Made by a program: the position numbers and the translations under genes. Shown here piece by piece: positions 15,273-24,213 of a stretch of DNA of 64,000 nucleotides (its first letter is position 1; each line of letters starts with the position of its first letter). Origin of the DNA: a bacterium (GTDB lineage Bacteria > Zixibacteria > MSB-5A5 > WJJR01); contig JAKAKI010000081.1 of NCBI GenBank assembly GCA_021813505.1, positions 62,001-126,000 on the forward strand. Direction: 5' to 3'. The notes under the pieces were generated by a model that was not told where the DNA came from, searched no databases, and saw only the letters and a list, made by a program, of their open reading frames with translations.

Positions 15273-16442
15273 ATGAGGAAATCCGACTGGCTCGCTTCAA
15301 TCCGACAAATCAGAACCCCTGGGGGTTGGGCCGTATTAGCGGGTTTGGCCCTGCTGCTGTTGGCGTTCGGGACGGCATGGGGCACCCAGTTTAAGGGGGG
15401 CGAAGCGGTCCATGTCCGGGAGGGTGAGATCCTCGACGATTTCTTTGCAGCGGCGAGCGATGTGGACTTTGATGCCCATCTGGTGGGCGATCTGTTTGCC
15501 GGCGGAGCGGCCGTTACGGTGGGCGATTCAGCCCTCATCGAGAATTCTGTGATGGCGGCGGCGCGCCGGGTCGATGTCGGTGGGCATGTTCTCAACTCGG
15601 TGCGTGTGTGCGGGCAGGATATTTTCATCCGCGGCCATGTGGAGCGAAACGTGATGGCGTTCGGCCAGTCGGTCACAATCGATGACCGTGGCTGGATCGA
15701 GAAGGATCTCTACCTGGGCTCGGCGGAGGCCATGATCCGGGGCCGCATCGGCGGCGACGTCGGAGGGGGTTGCGGCAAGGTCGTAATTGCGGGGCAGATC
15801 GACGGCAATGTGACGATCGATGCCGATCAGGTGACGGTGATGCAGTCGGCGATCATTGGCGGAAAGCTGAAATACCGTTCCGGGCATGAGGCCAAGATCG
15901 AGGAGGGCGCCCAATTGCTGGGTGGCGTGGAGAAGATGGCGCCACGCGCTTCCAAGAGCTCCTCGTACGGACTGGGAAGCTTCTTCTGGGATACTTGGTG
16001 GTTCCTGGCGGCGTTCGTCGCCGGACTGGTTTTGTATGCGCTGTTCAAGCCGTTCTTCACGGGCGTCAAGCAGTCGATTCTCCTGGCATCCTGGAGAAGT
16101 TTGGGGCTGGGATTCCTCTTCTTGGTCTGCGTGCCGGTTGCGGCTTTCATTGTCGCCATCACGCTGGTGGGATTCTGGCTGGCGGGTCTGACGATGTTGG
16201 GGTGGGCGATCCTGTTGATTCTCTCGAAGGTCTTTGTCGGCCTCGCCATGGGAGACTGGCTACTGAGCCGGATGAGGGGCGGTCGCGGAGTTCCGGCGGG
16301 AGTCGCCATGTTCGTGGGAATGGTGATTCTCACTTTTGTAACGAAGATTCCCTATTTTGGGACGCTGGCTCATGTGATGGTCTTTTCGCTCGCCTTGGGC
16401 GCGTTCATGATCACTGCGTACAAATACCGGACGCAGGCGTAG
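15273..16442 (+). CDS. Bactofilin-like polymer-forming domain protein with C-terminal membrane helices
   Basis: A 389-residue protein; the ATG at 15273 has GGGAAGGAGC eight bases upstream. A first hydrophobic segment (residues 15-34) may be a signal or anchor. Residues about 40-230 contain short right-handed beta-helix-type repeats (for example VGGHVLNSVRVCGQDIFIRGHVERNVMAFGQSVTI), as in bactofilins and the polymer-forming cytoskeletal family. Four hydrophobic segments follow (about 245-385: FWDTWWFLAAFVAGLVLYAL, LGFLFLVCVPVAAFIVAI, LTMLGWAILLILSKVFVGL, and GVAMFVGMVILTF with the final helix). The beta-helix is predicted outside the cytoplasm if the first helix is a signal. Such fusions are common but poorly characterised; function is unknown. 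Confidence 0.78.
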   Translation: MRKSDWLASIRQIRTPGGWAVLAGLALLLLAFGTAWGTQFKGGEAVHVREGEILDDFFAAASDVDFDAHLVGDLFAGGAAVTVGDSALIENSVMAAARRVDVGGHVLNSVRVCGQDIFIRGHVERNVMAFGQSVTIDDRGWIEKDLYLGSAEAMIRGRIGGDVGGGCGKVVIAGQIDGNVTIDADQVTVMQSAIIGGKLKYRSGHEAKIEEGAQLLGGVEKMAPRASKSSSYGLGSFFWDTWWFLAAFVAGLVLYALFKPFFTGVKQSILLASWRSLGLGFLFLVCVPVAAFIVAITLVGFWLAGLTMLGWAILLILSKVFVGLAMGDWLLSRMRGGRGVPAGVAMFVGMVILTFVTKIPYFGTLAHVMVFSLALGAFMITAYKYRTQA

Positions 16443-16749
16443 GGCGGGGGCATCGAATGGTGTCAATGTCCTCATTCTCCTCAACGAATCTGTAGGCGTA
16501 TTGCATGTGCCCTTGTTTGGGATTCCTCCCGAGTGGGAGAGGGCGTATGCAATACACCCCTACGCGGCTTGGGCGATTTCCTCCAGTGCAGATGTGGGGT
16601 GAGCCCAGTCTTGCCTCCCGCTAAGAGATTCGATGGTTCGCGTCGAACCCAGGCGAGGGCGAGGGCGCCACATCTCTGGCAAAAACTCACCTGCTGAGCG
16701 CAAGAGGCATGGGCAGGATGCCCATGCTACCAGCATTGGACTGCGGAAA
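16443..16749. repeat. Intergenic region with dispersed palindromes
   Basis: No gene is visible. GTAGGCGTATTGCATGTGCCC (16491-16511, one base over in total) is approximately complementary to GGGCGTATGCAATACACCCC and CTAC at 16542-16563; the word GGGCGTATGCAATAC recurs at 41573-41587 before rseP. GGCATGGGCAGGATGCCCATG at 16707-16727 is a second hairpin. GGCGAGGGCGAGGGCGCCAC at 16655 resembles a stretch at 53049-53070. These look like dispersed intergenic repeats between convergent genes. Confidence 0.5.
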
Positions 16750-19700
16750 TCAGCCCGTTACCGCGCCGTGGCATTTCTTGTATTTCTTGCCGGAGCCGCA
16801 CGGACAGGGATCGTTGCGGCCGACTTTGGTGTCGACGCGGCGGACGGGTTGTTTCTTGCCCGCGGTGCGCGCTTCCTCGTCGTTGCCGCTGTAGCCCATT
16901 GATGACGCTTCGGCGTGGATCGCCTCCATGCGGCGGATGGGGACGGCCTCCGGCATCGGGGGGGGCTGGGAAATCTGGAGGCGGTAGATCATCTCGACAG
17001 TCTCGGTATCGATGGTGTCCATCAATTGCGAGAACATCGCATACGCTTCCTTCTTGTATTCGATCAAGGGATCGCGCTGGCCATAGGCCCGCAGGCCGAT
17101 GCCGGTCTTGAGCTGGTCCATTTCGTAGAGATGCTCTTTCCAGCGCTCGTCGATAACGCGCAGCATGGCAAACCGTTCGAGCTGGCGCATCAATTCGGGG
17201 GTCAAGGCGAGTTCTTTATTCGCATGAACCGCCAGGGCCCGGGATTTGACCTTCTCAATCAGACCTGCCTGATTGAGTTCTTTGACTTCCGGTGAGTCAA
17301 ATGGGATATCGACCATCATGTTCTTGATCAGCTCAAGACGCAATGCGGTTGTGTCCCAGGCGTCGGGCGCTGAGTCGGCTGGACAGTATTGATTGACCAG
17401 CCGCTCGGCGACTGCTTCAATCAGTCCGATGGCTTCTTCACGCAGATCATCCTGTTCCAGGCACATGGCGCGGCGATTATAGATCACCTCGCGTTGCTGG
17501 TTCATGACGTTGTCGTATTCCAGCAGGTGTTTGCGAATGCCGAAGTTCTGACCCTCGACGCGTTTTTGCGCACGCTCGATGGCGCTGGTGACCATCGAGT
17601 GCTCGATGACTTCGCCTTCCTGCAGACCGAGGCGGTCCATGATCCCGGCGATGCGTTCGGAGCCGAAGAGGCGCATGAGATCGTCTTCGAGTGACAGGTA
17701 GAACCGTGAGGAACCTGGGTCGCCCTGGCGGCCGGCGCGGCCACGCAACTGGCGGTCGATGCGCCGCGCTTCGTGGCGCTCGGTGCCGATGATGTGCAGC
17801 CCACAGGGGACGGCGTCGGGGCACTTCAAATCGTCAATCAGCGGGCAGGCTTCATCGACCTTCTCCGTCTTGAGGACGAGGGCGCAGTTGTGATGTTTGA
17901 CCACACTGCCGCCCAGCTTGATGTCGGTGCCGCGTCCCGCCATGTTGGTCGCGATCGTCACGTGTCCGGGTTCGCCGGCGCGCGCTACAATCTCGGCCTC
18001 CTGCTGGTGATACTTGGCATTGAGGACGGCGTGGGGGATGCCGACGCGTTTCAGCATGCGCGAGAGTGTTTCGGACGCTTCGACTGAGACGGTTCCCACC
18101 AGCACCGGACGGCCGGCGTTGTGCTGCGCGGCGATCTCCTCGATGATGGCGTTGTACTTCTCACGGCGGGTGCGGTAGATGACGTCCTCATAGTCGATGC
18201 GGCGCACCGGTTCATTGGTCGGAATCGCGGTGACGTCGAGCTTGTAGATTTCGTAAAACTCGCCGGCTTCGGTGACCGCGGTGCCGGTCATGCCTGCGAG
18301 TTTCTTATAGAGCCGGAAGTAGTTTTGCAGGGTGATCGTGGCAAGCGTCTGGGTTTCGGCTTCTATTGTGACTTTCTCTTTGGCTTCGATGGCTTGATGC
18401 AGGCCCTCGGAGTAGCGCCGTCCAGGCATCAGGCGGCCGGTGAACTCATCGACGATGACGACTTTGCCGTCCTGCACGACATACTCGACGTCCTTCTCAT
18501 AGAGCGAGTACGCCTTGAGTAATTGCGAGACGATGTGGACTTTCTCGGATCGCTCAGCGTGGACGTTGAAGAGATCGTTTTTGGCTTTGGCCTTTTGGAT
18601 GTCGTCGAGGTCCTCGCGCTCATCGATTTCGGCGACACCGGTGCCGATATCAGGAATCTCAAACAATGCCTGCTCGTCGGGACGAAGGGAATTGAGTCCA
18701 TTGTCGGTCAGGTCGATTGTATTGTCGCGCTCATCGATGGCAAAGAGCAGATGCTCGTCGATTTCCGGCAGGCGCTTGTCGCGCATGAAGTCGGCCTCGA
18801 CGCGCTGGATGGCGCGTTTAACACCGGCTTCCTTCATGAATTTCATGAAGCGGTTGTTCTTGGGAGCGCCGCGTTTGACCGCGAGAAGCTTGACGGCGGC
18901 TTCGTACTCCTCCCCTGCTTCAAAGAGCTTCTCGCCTTCTTCGACGAGGCGGCCGGTGATTTCGGCCTGCTTGCGATTGAGCCGTTCGACCATCTCCCGC
19001 ATGTCGGAGAAACGCGACATATCGGTTCGGCCGGTGGGGCCGGCGATGATGAGCGGGGTACGGGCCTCATCGATCAGGACAGAGTCAACTTCGTCGACGA
19101 TGGCGAAATGGAAGCCGCGCTGGACGCGGTCTTCAACACGGACCGCCATGTTGTCGCGCAGGTAATCGAAGCCGAATTCGTTGTTGGTTCCATAGGTAAT
19201 GTCGCGATTGTACATATCGCGGCGCGTGGGCGGGTCCATGTCGTGCTGGATGCAGCCGACCGTCAATCCGAGAAACTGGTAGATCTGGCCCATCCACTCG
19301 GAATCGCGGCGCGCGAGGTAGTCGTTGACCGTGACCAGGTGAACGCCTTTGCCCTCGAGGGCGTTCAAGTAAACCGGCATCGTGGCCACAAGGGTCTTGC
19401 CTTCACCGGTGGCCATCTCGGCGATCTTGCCTTCGTGCAGGACAACACCACCCACGACCTGAACATCATAGGGGATCATGTCCCATGTGTACTTGATGCC
19501 CACGATATCGAATGTCCGGTCCTTCAGCCGGCGGCAGGCGTCCTTGACGGCGGCGAACGCTTCGGGCAGGAGATCATCGACCGTTTCGCCTTCGGCCAGG
19601 CGGCGCTTGAATTCCTCGGTCTTGGCACGCAACTGTTCGTCGGTCAGCCCCTGATACTCCTCATAGAATTGATTGACCAACTCGACGAGAGGCTGAATCC

Positions 19701-19764
19701 GCTTCACATCGCGGTCGTGTTTGGAGCCGAAGATCTTGGTCAGGACGGATTCAATGAATGACAT
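16750..19764 (-). CDS. secA: Preprotein translocase ATPase SecA
   Basis: SecA drives unfolded precursors through SecYEG using ATP. The 1004-residue protein carries Walker A as ATGEGKT (about 118-124), the DEVDS box, motif VNDYLARRD, the [14 protein letters not shown]-type helicase motif and [13 protein letters not shown]. The C-terminal zinc tail [17 protein letters not shown], which contacts SecB or lipids, is complete. Between the second half of the first nucleotide-binding domain and the preprotein-binding region there is a long acidic segment (about 250-400), bringing the protein to roughly 100 residues above E. coli SecA; FCB-group SecAs commonly carry this extension. It is separated from recR by a repeat tract. 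Confidence 0.97.
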   Translation of the reverse strand: MSFIESVLTKIFGSKHDRDVKRIQPLVELVNQFYEEYQGLTDEQLRAKTEEFKRRLAEGETVDDLLPEAFAAVKDACRRLKDRTFDIVGIKYTWDMIPYDVQVVGGVVLHEGKIAEMATGEGKTLVATMPVYLNALEGKGVHLVTVNDYLARRDSEWMGQIYQFLGLTVGCIQHDMDPPTRRDMYNRDITYGTNNEFGFDYLRDNMAVRVEDRVQRGFHFAIVDEVDSVLIDEARTPLIIAGPTGRTDMSRFSDMREMVERLNRKQAEITGRLVEEGEKLFEAGEEYEAAVKLLAVKRGAPKNNRFMKFMKEAGVKRAIQRVEADFMRDKRLPEIDEHLLFAIDERDNTIDLTDNGLNSLRPDEQALFEIPDIGTGVAEIDEREDLDDIQKAKAKNDLFNVHAERSEKVHIVSQLLKAYSLYEKDVEYVVQDGKVVIVDEFTGRLMPGRRYSEGLHQAIEAKEKVTIEAETQTLATITLQNYFRLYKKLAGMTGTAVTEAGEFYEIYKLDVTAIPTNEPVRRIDYEDVIYRTRREKYNAIIEEIAAQHNAGRPVLVGTVSVEASETLSRMLKRVGIPHAVLNAKYHQQEAEIVARAGEPGHVTIATNMAGRGTDIKLGGSVVKHHNCALVLKTEKVDEACPLIDDLKCPDAVPCGLHIIGTERHEARRIDRQLRGRAGRQGDPGSSRFYLSLEDDLMRLFGSERIAGIMDRLGLQEGEVIEHSMVTSAIERAQKRVEGQNFGIRKHLLEYDNVMNQQREVIYNRRAMCLEQDDLREEAIGLIEAVAERLVNQYCPADSAPDAWDTTALRLELIKNMMVDIPFDSPEVKELNQAGLIEKVKSRALAVHANKELALTPELMRQLERFAMLRVIDERWKEHLYEMDQLKTGIGLRAYGQRDPLIEYKKEAYAMFSQLMDTIDTETVEMIYRLQISQPPPMPEAVPIRRMEAIHAEASSMGYSGNDEEARTAGKKQPVRRVDTKVGRNDPCPCGSGKKYKKCHGAVTG

Positions 19765-19782
19765 GGGGTTTCGCTCTCAGAG

Positions 19783-19867
19783 AGTGGTGGGCAAAGCTGG
19801 TGGGCAAAGCCCACCCTACCAACTTGGTGGGCACAGCCCACCCTGCTTGGTGGGCTGAGCCCACCCT
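19783..19867. repeat. Tandem GGTGGGCAAAGCCCACC palindromes
   Basis: About four copies of a GGTGGGC-(A/T)NAG-CCCACC unit lie in this short space between secA and recR, ending just before the recR stop. A single related unit (CGGGCAAAGCCCAC) lies between atpG and atpA at 48019-48032, and CTCGGGCTTTGCCCGAG at 23014-23030 has the same design. Probably intergenic REP-like hairpins. Confidence 0.7.
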
Positions 19868-19870
19868 ACA

Positions 19871-20470
19871 TCAGAACTCCGTTCGGCCTTCCAGGGCGCG
19901 GATGACGGTGTTGGCGTCGGCGTATTCGACGTCGCCGCCCATGGGCAGGCCGCGGGCGATACGCGAGACAGTGACTCCCAGCGGCTTCAAGACCTTGGCG
20001 AGATAAAGCGCCGTGGTCTCTCCCTCGGGCGTCGGATTGGTGGCGACGATGATTTCCGTGACGCCATCGTTCTTCACGCGCGCGACCAGATCGGCGATCT
20101 TCAATTCGTCTGGGCCGATTCCGTCCAGTGGAGAGAAGACACCGCCGAGCACGTGATATATGCCACGGAATGACCCGGCGCGTTCGAAGGCAATAACATC
20201 GTGCGGTTCCTCGACGACACAAATCAGCGAATGGTCGCGGTCGGATGCCTTGCAGATCGGGCACGGATCGTCATCGGTGACATTGAAGCAGCACGAACAG
20301 AACTGGATCTTCTCTTTGACGGCAATGATGGCATCCACCAGGGCGCGGGCGTTGTCCGCCGGTGCCTGCATGACGTGGTAGGCCAGACGGTACGCGGTCT
20401 TCTTGCCGACTCCGGGGAGGCGGGCAAACTGATCGATGAGGCGTTCCAAAGTTGCTGATGTGTTGGCCAT
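19871..20470 (-). CDS. recR: Recombination mediator protein RecR
   Basis: RecR acts with RecF/RecO to load RecA on gapped DNA. The 199-residue product has the helix-hairpin-helix LPGVGKKTAYRLAYH (about 19-33), the zinc finger CSCCFNVTDDDPCPIC (about 58-73), a Toprim domain with ICVVEEPHDVIAFERAG, and the DGIGPDELKI and GDVEYADANTVIRALEGR blocks. It lies downstream of dnaX and ebfC on the same strand, 27 bases after ebfC, in the ancestral dnaX-ebfC-recR order. Confidence 0.97.
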   Translation of the reverse strand: MANTSATLERLIDQFARLPGVGKKTAYRLAYHVMQAPADNARALVDAIIAVKEKIQFCSCCFNVTDDDPCPICKASDRDHSLICVVEEPHDVIAFERAGSFRGIYHVLGGVFSPLDGIGPDELKIADLVARVKNDGVTEIIVATNPTPEGETTALYLAKVLKPLGVTVSRIARGLPMGGDVEYADANTVIRALEGRTEF

Positions 20471-20497
20471 GGTATCGCGTTACCTCATCCCGGCCGT

Positions 20498-20812
20498 TCA
20501 GAATCCCATGCCGGGCATGGGGAGCCCGCCGGTGAGCTTGGCCATGCCCTGTGACTGCAGTTCCATGGCGTGTTGTTGCGCTTGATTGATGGCGGCGCAG
20601 ATCAGTTCTTCGAGCATTTCGACGTCGTCCGGCTTGACGACTTCGGGATCGATTTTGAGTTCCAGAATCTCGCGTTTGCCGTTGAGCACGGCGCGGACCA
20701 TACCGCCGCCCGAGGTTCCTTCGACGCGTTCGTTTTCGAGATTGGCCTGCAACTTCTCCATCTCGGCCTGCATCTTCTGCACCTGTTTGAACAACTGGTC
20801 GATGTTTTTCAT
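20498..20812 (-). CDS. ebfC: YbaB/EbfC nucleoid-associated protein
   Basis: A small DNA-binding dimer (104 residues) of the YbaB/EbfC family. Seen here: an N-terminal coiled-coil (IDQLFKQVQKMQAEMEKLQANL), the core GTSGGGMVRAVLNGKREILELKIDPEVV, and the C-terminal helix with MLEELICAAINQAQQHAMELQSQGM. It is 27 bases from dnaX and 27 from recR, so they are surely co-transcribed. Its exact role in recombination or nucleoid shape is not settled. Confidence 0.95.
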   Translation of the reverse strand: MKNIDQLFKQVQKMQAEMEKLQANLENERVEGTSGGGMVRAVLNGKREILELKIDPEVVKPDDVEMLEELICAAINQAQQHAMELQSQGMAKLTGGLPMPGMGF

Positions 20813-20839
20813 GGTCGCCTGTCCTTGTATGCTGAGTGC

Positions 20840-22588
20840 TCAGCCAACGATTTCACCGTCGAAACGGCGCAAGATCTCCTGCAGACTATGATCCGACCGC
20901 ACCGAATCGTCGGAGCTGGCCGGTGCGGGTGCACGCGTGCCAGCGACCGGCAGATTGGGGCGGGCGGTTTTCGCATCTTTCACATGAATTGCTACGCGGA
21001 TTCCGGCCCCGAGTACGCGTGTCATCTCGGCATTGATCAGGTCGCGGATGGGTTTCTGCTTCAATTGTTGCTGATGAAACGGTGACCCATTGTAGACATT
21101 GAGATCGGCCGCGCCGGGGCCGGTACGAATCAACTGCGCCTGTCCCAATATGGCGCGCATCGTGGGCCGCGTCCGGCAGATGGCCTCCAGGATTGGTTCG
21201 AAGTCCAAAGCCGTGCCGGGGGCGACAACTGGCGCTAGCGGTTCAAGCGTTGCGACAGTGGGCTGAGAATCGGGAGTCGTACTTGACTCGACTTGACTAT
21301 CGGGGTTGGCGCGGCTCACCGGCGGCGGATAGGCGGGTTCACCTCGCGGGCCGGCCGGCCTTGGTGGCGCAACTTGAGGGCGCTCAAAAAGCGTGTCGGA
21401 ACTGGCTGGTCTGGGCGTGGCATCGGGACGTGGCGCCTGGGCGCCCCCTCCCCCGCCACGGCGCTCGAGGCTATCAATGACGGTGCGAATATCGATCGAG
21501 CGGTCCATGCGTGCACAACGCATCATCAGCAGTTCGACTTCCAGCCGGGGCTGGGCCGCTTTCTTGTAGCGATTTTCCTGGTCGATGGTCATCCGCAGCA
21601 GGCGGAGCAAGTCATTTTCCTCGAGCGCGGGGGCCGAAGCGGTATAGCGGGCGATCGTATCGGTGTTCAGCGACTCGTCGGTGAACTTCGATCCCAGGGA
21701 ACGGGCGAAGAGCATCCGTTTGAGGTGCTCGGCCAATTGCTTGAGCAATTGATGGAAATCGCGTCCGGCTCTTGAGACCTCGGCGAGAACATCGAGTGCT
21801 CTGGCAGGATCGTGTGCCGCGAATGCATCGGTGATATCGAAAAGGACGGAAATATCGACCAAGCCAAGCGCTTCACGCGCCAGATCGGCGGTGAGCCTGC
21901 CACCGGCATAGCCCACGAGCTGGTCGAGCAGCGACTGGGCATCGCGAAGCGATCCGGCAGCCTCGGTGGCGACAACGTCGAGGGCGCCGCTGTCGATGTT
22001 GATCGATTCGGCACCAGCTATCCGTTCCAGCGTTTGCCGGAGCCCTTGATGCGAAACGAGATGGAAGTCGAAACGCAGCGTGCGCGAACGAACTGTCGCG
22101 GGGACATCGTTGGGTTCGGTCGTGGCCATCATGAAGATGACCGACGGCGGCGGCTCTTCCAGTGTCTTTAACAGGGCGTCGAAGGCACTACCGGAGAGGC
22201 GATGCACTTCATCGATGATGTATATCTTGTAGCGCGCCGCCACCGGGACATAGCGCGCCGACTCGCGCAGGTCCCGAATGTTGTCAACCCCCGTATTGGA
22301 GGCGGCGTCGATTTCCAGCACATCCAGGCAGGAGCCGTTGGTGATCCCCATACAGGTCGGACACGTGTTGCAGGGCGTAACCGCCGGGCCTTTATCGCAA
22401 TTGAGCGCTTTGGCCAGAATCCGCGCTGTGGTGGTCTTTCCGGTACCGCGTGGCCCACAGAGGAGGTAGGCATGATGGATACGGCCGGCAGCGATGGCGT
22501 TTTGCAGGGTCTGGGTGACCTGTGGCTGCTCGACGACATCCTCGAAGGTCTGCGGGCGCCATTTTCGGGCTAGGGCTTCGTAGGTCAT
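20840..22588 (-). CDS. dnaX: DNA polymerase III subunits gamma/tau
   Basis: The clamp-loader ATPase of the replisome, 582 residues from ATG 22588. That start gives the invariant opening MTYEALARKWRPQTFEDVVEQ; 14 further in-frame codons upstream are unlikely. Walker A is GPRGTGKTTTAR, the zinc module is CNTCPTC...C, Walker B is IIDEVHRLS, and the SRC-equivalent TTEPNDVPATVRSRTLRFDF is clear. A Pro-rich linker (about 380-460) precedes a C-terminal domain, so the tau form is encoded. I saw no obvious slippery A-run for a programmed frameshift. It is preceded by the SRP RNA and followed by ebfC and recR. Confidence 0.97.
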   Translation of the reverse strand: MTYEALARKWRPQTFEDVVEQPQVTQTLQNAIAAGRIHHAYLLCGPRGTGKTTTARILAKALNCDKGPAVTPCNTCPTCMGITNGSCLDVLEIDAASNTGVDNIRDLRESARYVPVAARYKIYIIDEVHRLSGSAFDALLKTLEEPPPSVIFMMATTEPNDVPATVRSRTLRFDFHLVSHQGLRQTLERIAGAESINIDSGALDVVATEAAGSLRDAQSLLDQLVGYAGGRLTADLAREALGLVDISVLFDITDAFAAHDPARALDVLAEVSRAGRDFHQLLKQLAEHLKRMLFARSLGSKFTDESLNTDTIARYTASAPALEENDLLRLLRMTIDQENRYKKAAQPRLEVELLMMRCARMDRSIDIRTVIDSLERRGGGGGAQAPRPDATPRPASSDTLFERPQVAPPRPAGPRGEPAYPPPVSRANPDSQVESSTTPDSQPTVATLEPLAPVVAPGTALDFEPILEAICRTRPTMRAILGQAQLIRTGPGAADLNVYNGSPFHQQQLKQKPIRDLINAEMTRVLGAGIRVAIHVKDAKTARPNLPVAGTRAPAPASSDDSVRSDHSLQEILRRFDGEIVG

Positions 22589-22601
22589 GGGGTGCGCGCT
22601 A

Positions 22602-22640
22602 GGTAGACGAAATGGACTAAGTGGACCCAATGGACGAATA
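22602..22640. repeat. Degenerate 9-bp tandem repeat (RTGGACNNA type)
   Basis: Four units of the form GTAGACGAA, ATGGACTAA, GTGGACCCA and ATGGACGAA sit between dnaX and the SRP RNA. The same motif is found at 40640-40683 and 49573-49612. Confidence 0.65.
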
Positions 22641-22649
22641 GATCAACAA

Positions 22650-22927
22650 AAAGGGTTCGTGCACCCGCCTTCGACCCCGACCGATGGGGCAGTTCTGATC
22701 ACCGACTCCGGCCGAGCGACCCTGCGGCACACGAAAAATAACGCCGACCGCTGCTACCTTCCGGTCCTGACGGGGTTAAGCATCTTTCCGTTGCGCAAGA
22801 CCCGGCCCTCAACATCGACTGGTCCGACCTGCGGTCCACCGTTCTGACAGGCCTCGGGCGGTCTTCAGCCCCGGTATAGCGGGTTCCGGGTACAGGGCAC
22901 CGCTAACTCCCCGCCTAGCACGAACCC
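22650..22927 (-). ncRNA. ffs: Signal recognition particle RNA, large bacterial type
   Basis: Read on the minus strand, the RNA opens GGGTTCGTGCTAGGCGGGG and has the Alu-domain block GTTAGCGGTGCCCTGTACCC. The domain IV core GTCAGGACCGGAAGGTAGCAGC lies around 22757-22780, and GTGCCGCAGGG comes near the 3' part. The ends GGGTTCGTGC and GCACGAACCC pair perfectly (22918-22927 with 22653-22662), and a run of five T residues follows (22652-22648). The size of about 275 bases matches the Bacillus-type 6S-like scRNA that retains the Alu domain. Position directly before dnaX is the same as in Bacillus subtilis. It pairs with Ffh, which is not in this window. Confidence 0.95.
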
Positions 22928-23011
22928 GGTGGATTATACGTTTTAACGGAGATTGGAACAAGAGCAATGGTCGGCGCGGGGCGTTTCCGGCTATCACTTT
23001 GAGTGACATGG

Positions 23012-23056
23012 TGCTCGGGCTTTGCCCGAGCACCGCGGCCGGGGGTGGCCGCGCCA
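23012..23056. repeat. Two adjacent hairpins
   Basis: GGTGCTCGGGC / GCCCGAGCACC around TTT (about 23011-23035), then a GC-rich GCGGCC...GGCCGC stem. They are of the same palindromic style as the secA-recR tract. They lie between the SRP RNA 5' end and the Cys-rich gene, and no gene is visible in 22928-23128. Confidence 0.5.
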
Positions 23057-23116
23057 GATTTCCCCTCGCGCCGCGGACCCCTCTAAAACGATGAATTCTG
23101 AAATCCCGAAATCGCG

Positions 23117-23122
23117 TATAAT
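23117..23122 (+). promoter_or_regulatory. Perfect TATAAT -10 box seven bases before an ATG
   Basis: TATAAT at 23117-23122 would place the transcription start at or next to the ATG at 23129, and no Shine-Dalgarno is visible, which suggests a leaderless mRNA. The -35 region (about 23094-23099) is a poor match. Confidence 0.35.
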
Positions 23123-23128
23123 AAAAGT

Positions 23129-23734
23129 ATGCGACGGCTTGCCACAGTTGGCGCGCTCCTGGTGGCGATATCTTCGTTTCTAGCGTTGCAGGCCATCTGT
23201 CGCCCCTATCTGCTTTGCGTCGTACGCGTCTGTAAGATGGACGGGGCTCAAGCCGGTCTGATGCCGGCGTGCGCCACCGAGGACGATAGCGCACCCAATT
23301 GCCGTATGGCATCAGGGTGCCGGGATAAACGACCATGTGACTCGCCGTGTAGCCAAGAAGAGACGGATTCCGAAGAGACAAGTTGTTTCGGAATGCCTGC
23401 CGGGGACATTGACGCCATGCCATGCCTGGCGGGTGGTCGTGCCTCCGACATGAACTGTTGCCTCGACGGCAAGCCGAGCGAAGGGCGCGCCCGCTGCCCC
23501 AAACGGGTACTCTCCTGTTTCTATTGCATTCCGGCGCGATTTGTCTGGGAACCGCCCCCGCTGTATGCCACTCGCGATGCCGACCATGCGAATGCGCTGG
23601 CAATTGTCGCCACGGCAGCTCTGGCATCGGCGGATTTGATCCGCCAATCGACTCACGCTCATTCTCCGCCGGGTGTCCGGCACTCCATAGCTGGCACCGA
23701 CCGGCGTATTTCCATCTGCTCATTCCTCCTATGA
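23129..23734 (+). CDS. Cys-rich secreted protein of unknown function
   Basis: A 201-residue protein with a hydrophobic N-terminus (MRRLATVGALLVAISSFLALQA) that should be a signal peptide. The mature part has 16 cysteines, many in pairs such as CDSPC, NCC and CFYC, and is acidic in the middle (EETDSEETSC). I recognise no family. Cys spacing resembles small metal- or disulfide-rich periplasmic proteins. The 3' end may be shorter in reality, since residues after about 150 are low in Cys and unremarkable. It precedes another Cys-rich secreted protein on the same strand by 81 bases. Coding nature is supported by the signal peptide and length, not by homology. Confidence 0.55.
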   Translation: MRRLATVGALLVAISSFLALQAICRPYLLCVVRVCKMDGAQAGLMPACATEDDSAPNCRMASGCRDKRPCDSPCSQEETDSEETSCFGMPAGDIDAMPCLAGGRASDMNCCLDGKPSEGRARCPKRVLSCFYCIPARFVWEPPPLYATRDADHANALAIVATAALASADLIRQSTHAHSPPGVRHSIAGTDRRISICSFLL

Positions 23735-23760
23735 GCCGTTCGACCATCGCTGTCCGTTAA

Positions 23761-23784
23761 GTGCCGGACCGATTCGTCCGGCAC
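23761..23784 (+). other. Perfect 9-bp hairpin between the two Cys-rich genes
   Basis: GTGCCGGAC (23761-23769) and GTCCGGCAC (23776-23784) around CGATTC. No T-tract directly follows, so it may be a leader element of the next gene or a weak terminator of the previous one. Confidence 0.5.
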
Positions 23785-23815
23785 AAGAGTCGAATTATTT
23801 ATCAGGAGGTATTCA

Positions 23816-24157
23816 GTGAATTTCAGGAATCTTACCTTGCGTGTACTCATTGCTGCCATCGTGGCGGCATCGTTTCTGACATCGGGTGCGGCCTTTGCGG
23901 CCGGGAATTGTGATCCAGCCAACTGCAAGATGGCCGCCAAGGCCGAGTGCAAGGACAAGTGCAAGACTGGCGACATGAGCAAGTGTACGACGGAATGCAA
24001 AGAGAAGTGCAAATCCGGCGACATGAGCAAATGCACCGCCGAGTGCAAGGACAAATGCAAGTCTCAGTGCCAGGACCAGTGCAAAGACAACACGGCCTGC
24101 GCCAAGAAGTGCACTGCGATGACTGGGGCAAGCTGCCCCGGTAAGGGCAAGTCCTAA
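23816..24157 (+). CDS. Small Cys/Lys-rich periplasmic protein with internal repeats
   Basis: A 113-residue protein starting at GTG 23816 with an ideal AGGAGG six bases upstream. Residues 1-29 form a signal peptide (ending SGAAFA). The mature chain has 15 cysteines in about 84 residues, mostly as ECKDKCK, and an imperfect tandem repeat CKTGDMSKCTTECKEK / CKSGDMSKCTAECKDK. Length, charge and Cys density fit a periplasmic metal-binding or heavily disulfide-bonded protein; it has no CXXCH heme site. I know no named family with this pattern. A terminator follows at 24182-24213. Confidence 0.75.
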   Translation: MNFRNLTLRVLIAAIVAASFLTSGAAFAAGNCDPANCKMAAKAECKDKCKTGDMSKCTTECKEKCKSGDMSKCTAECKDKCKSQCQDQCKDNTACAKKCTAMTGASCPGKGKS

Positions 24158-24181
24158 GTCGCAGCTTGATCGTTAGTCGAG

Positions 24182-24213
24182 GGCCGGGCGCACGCTGCCC
24201 GGCCTTCTAATTT
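24182..24213. terminator. Bidirectional terminator between convergent genes
   Basis: GGCCGGGC (24182-24189) pairs with GCCCGGCC (24197-24204) around a 7-base loop. TTCTAATTT follows on the plus strand; the minus-strand gene's stop (24207-24209) lies within that flank. Confidence 0.65.

Noticed and set aside
18523-19761. 412-codon open frame antisense to secA
   Set aside because: Lies wholly inside secA on the other strand, rich in Asp/Val/Gly from codon mirroring, with no family motif; typical GC-rich shadow.
22809-23747. 312-codon minus-strand frame across the SRP RNA start and the Cys-rich gene
   Set aside because: Overlaps a confident RNA gene and has Arg-rich, low-complexity translation; the plus-strand signal-peptide protein is a better explanation.
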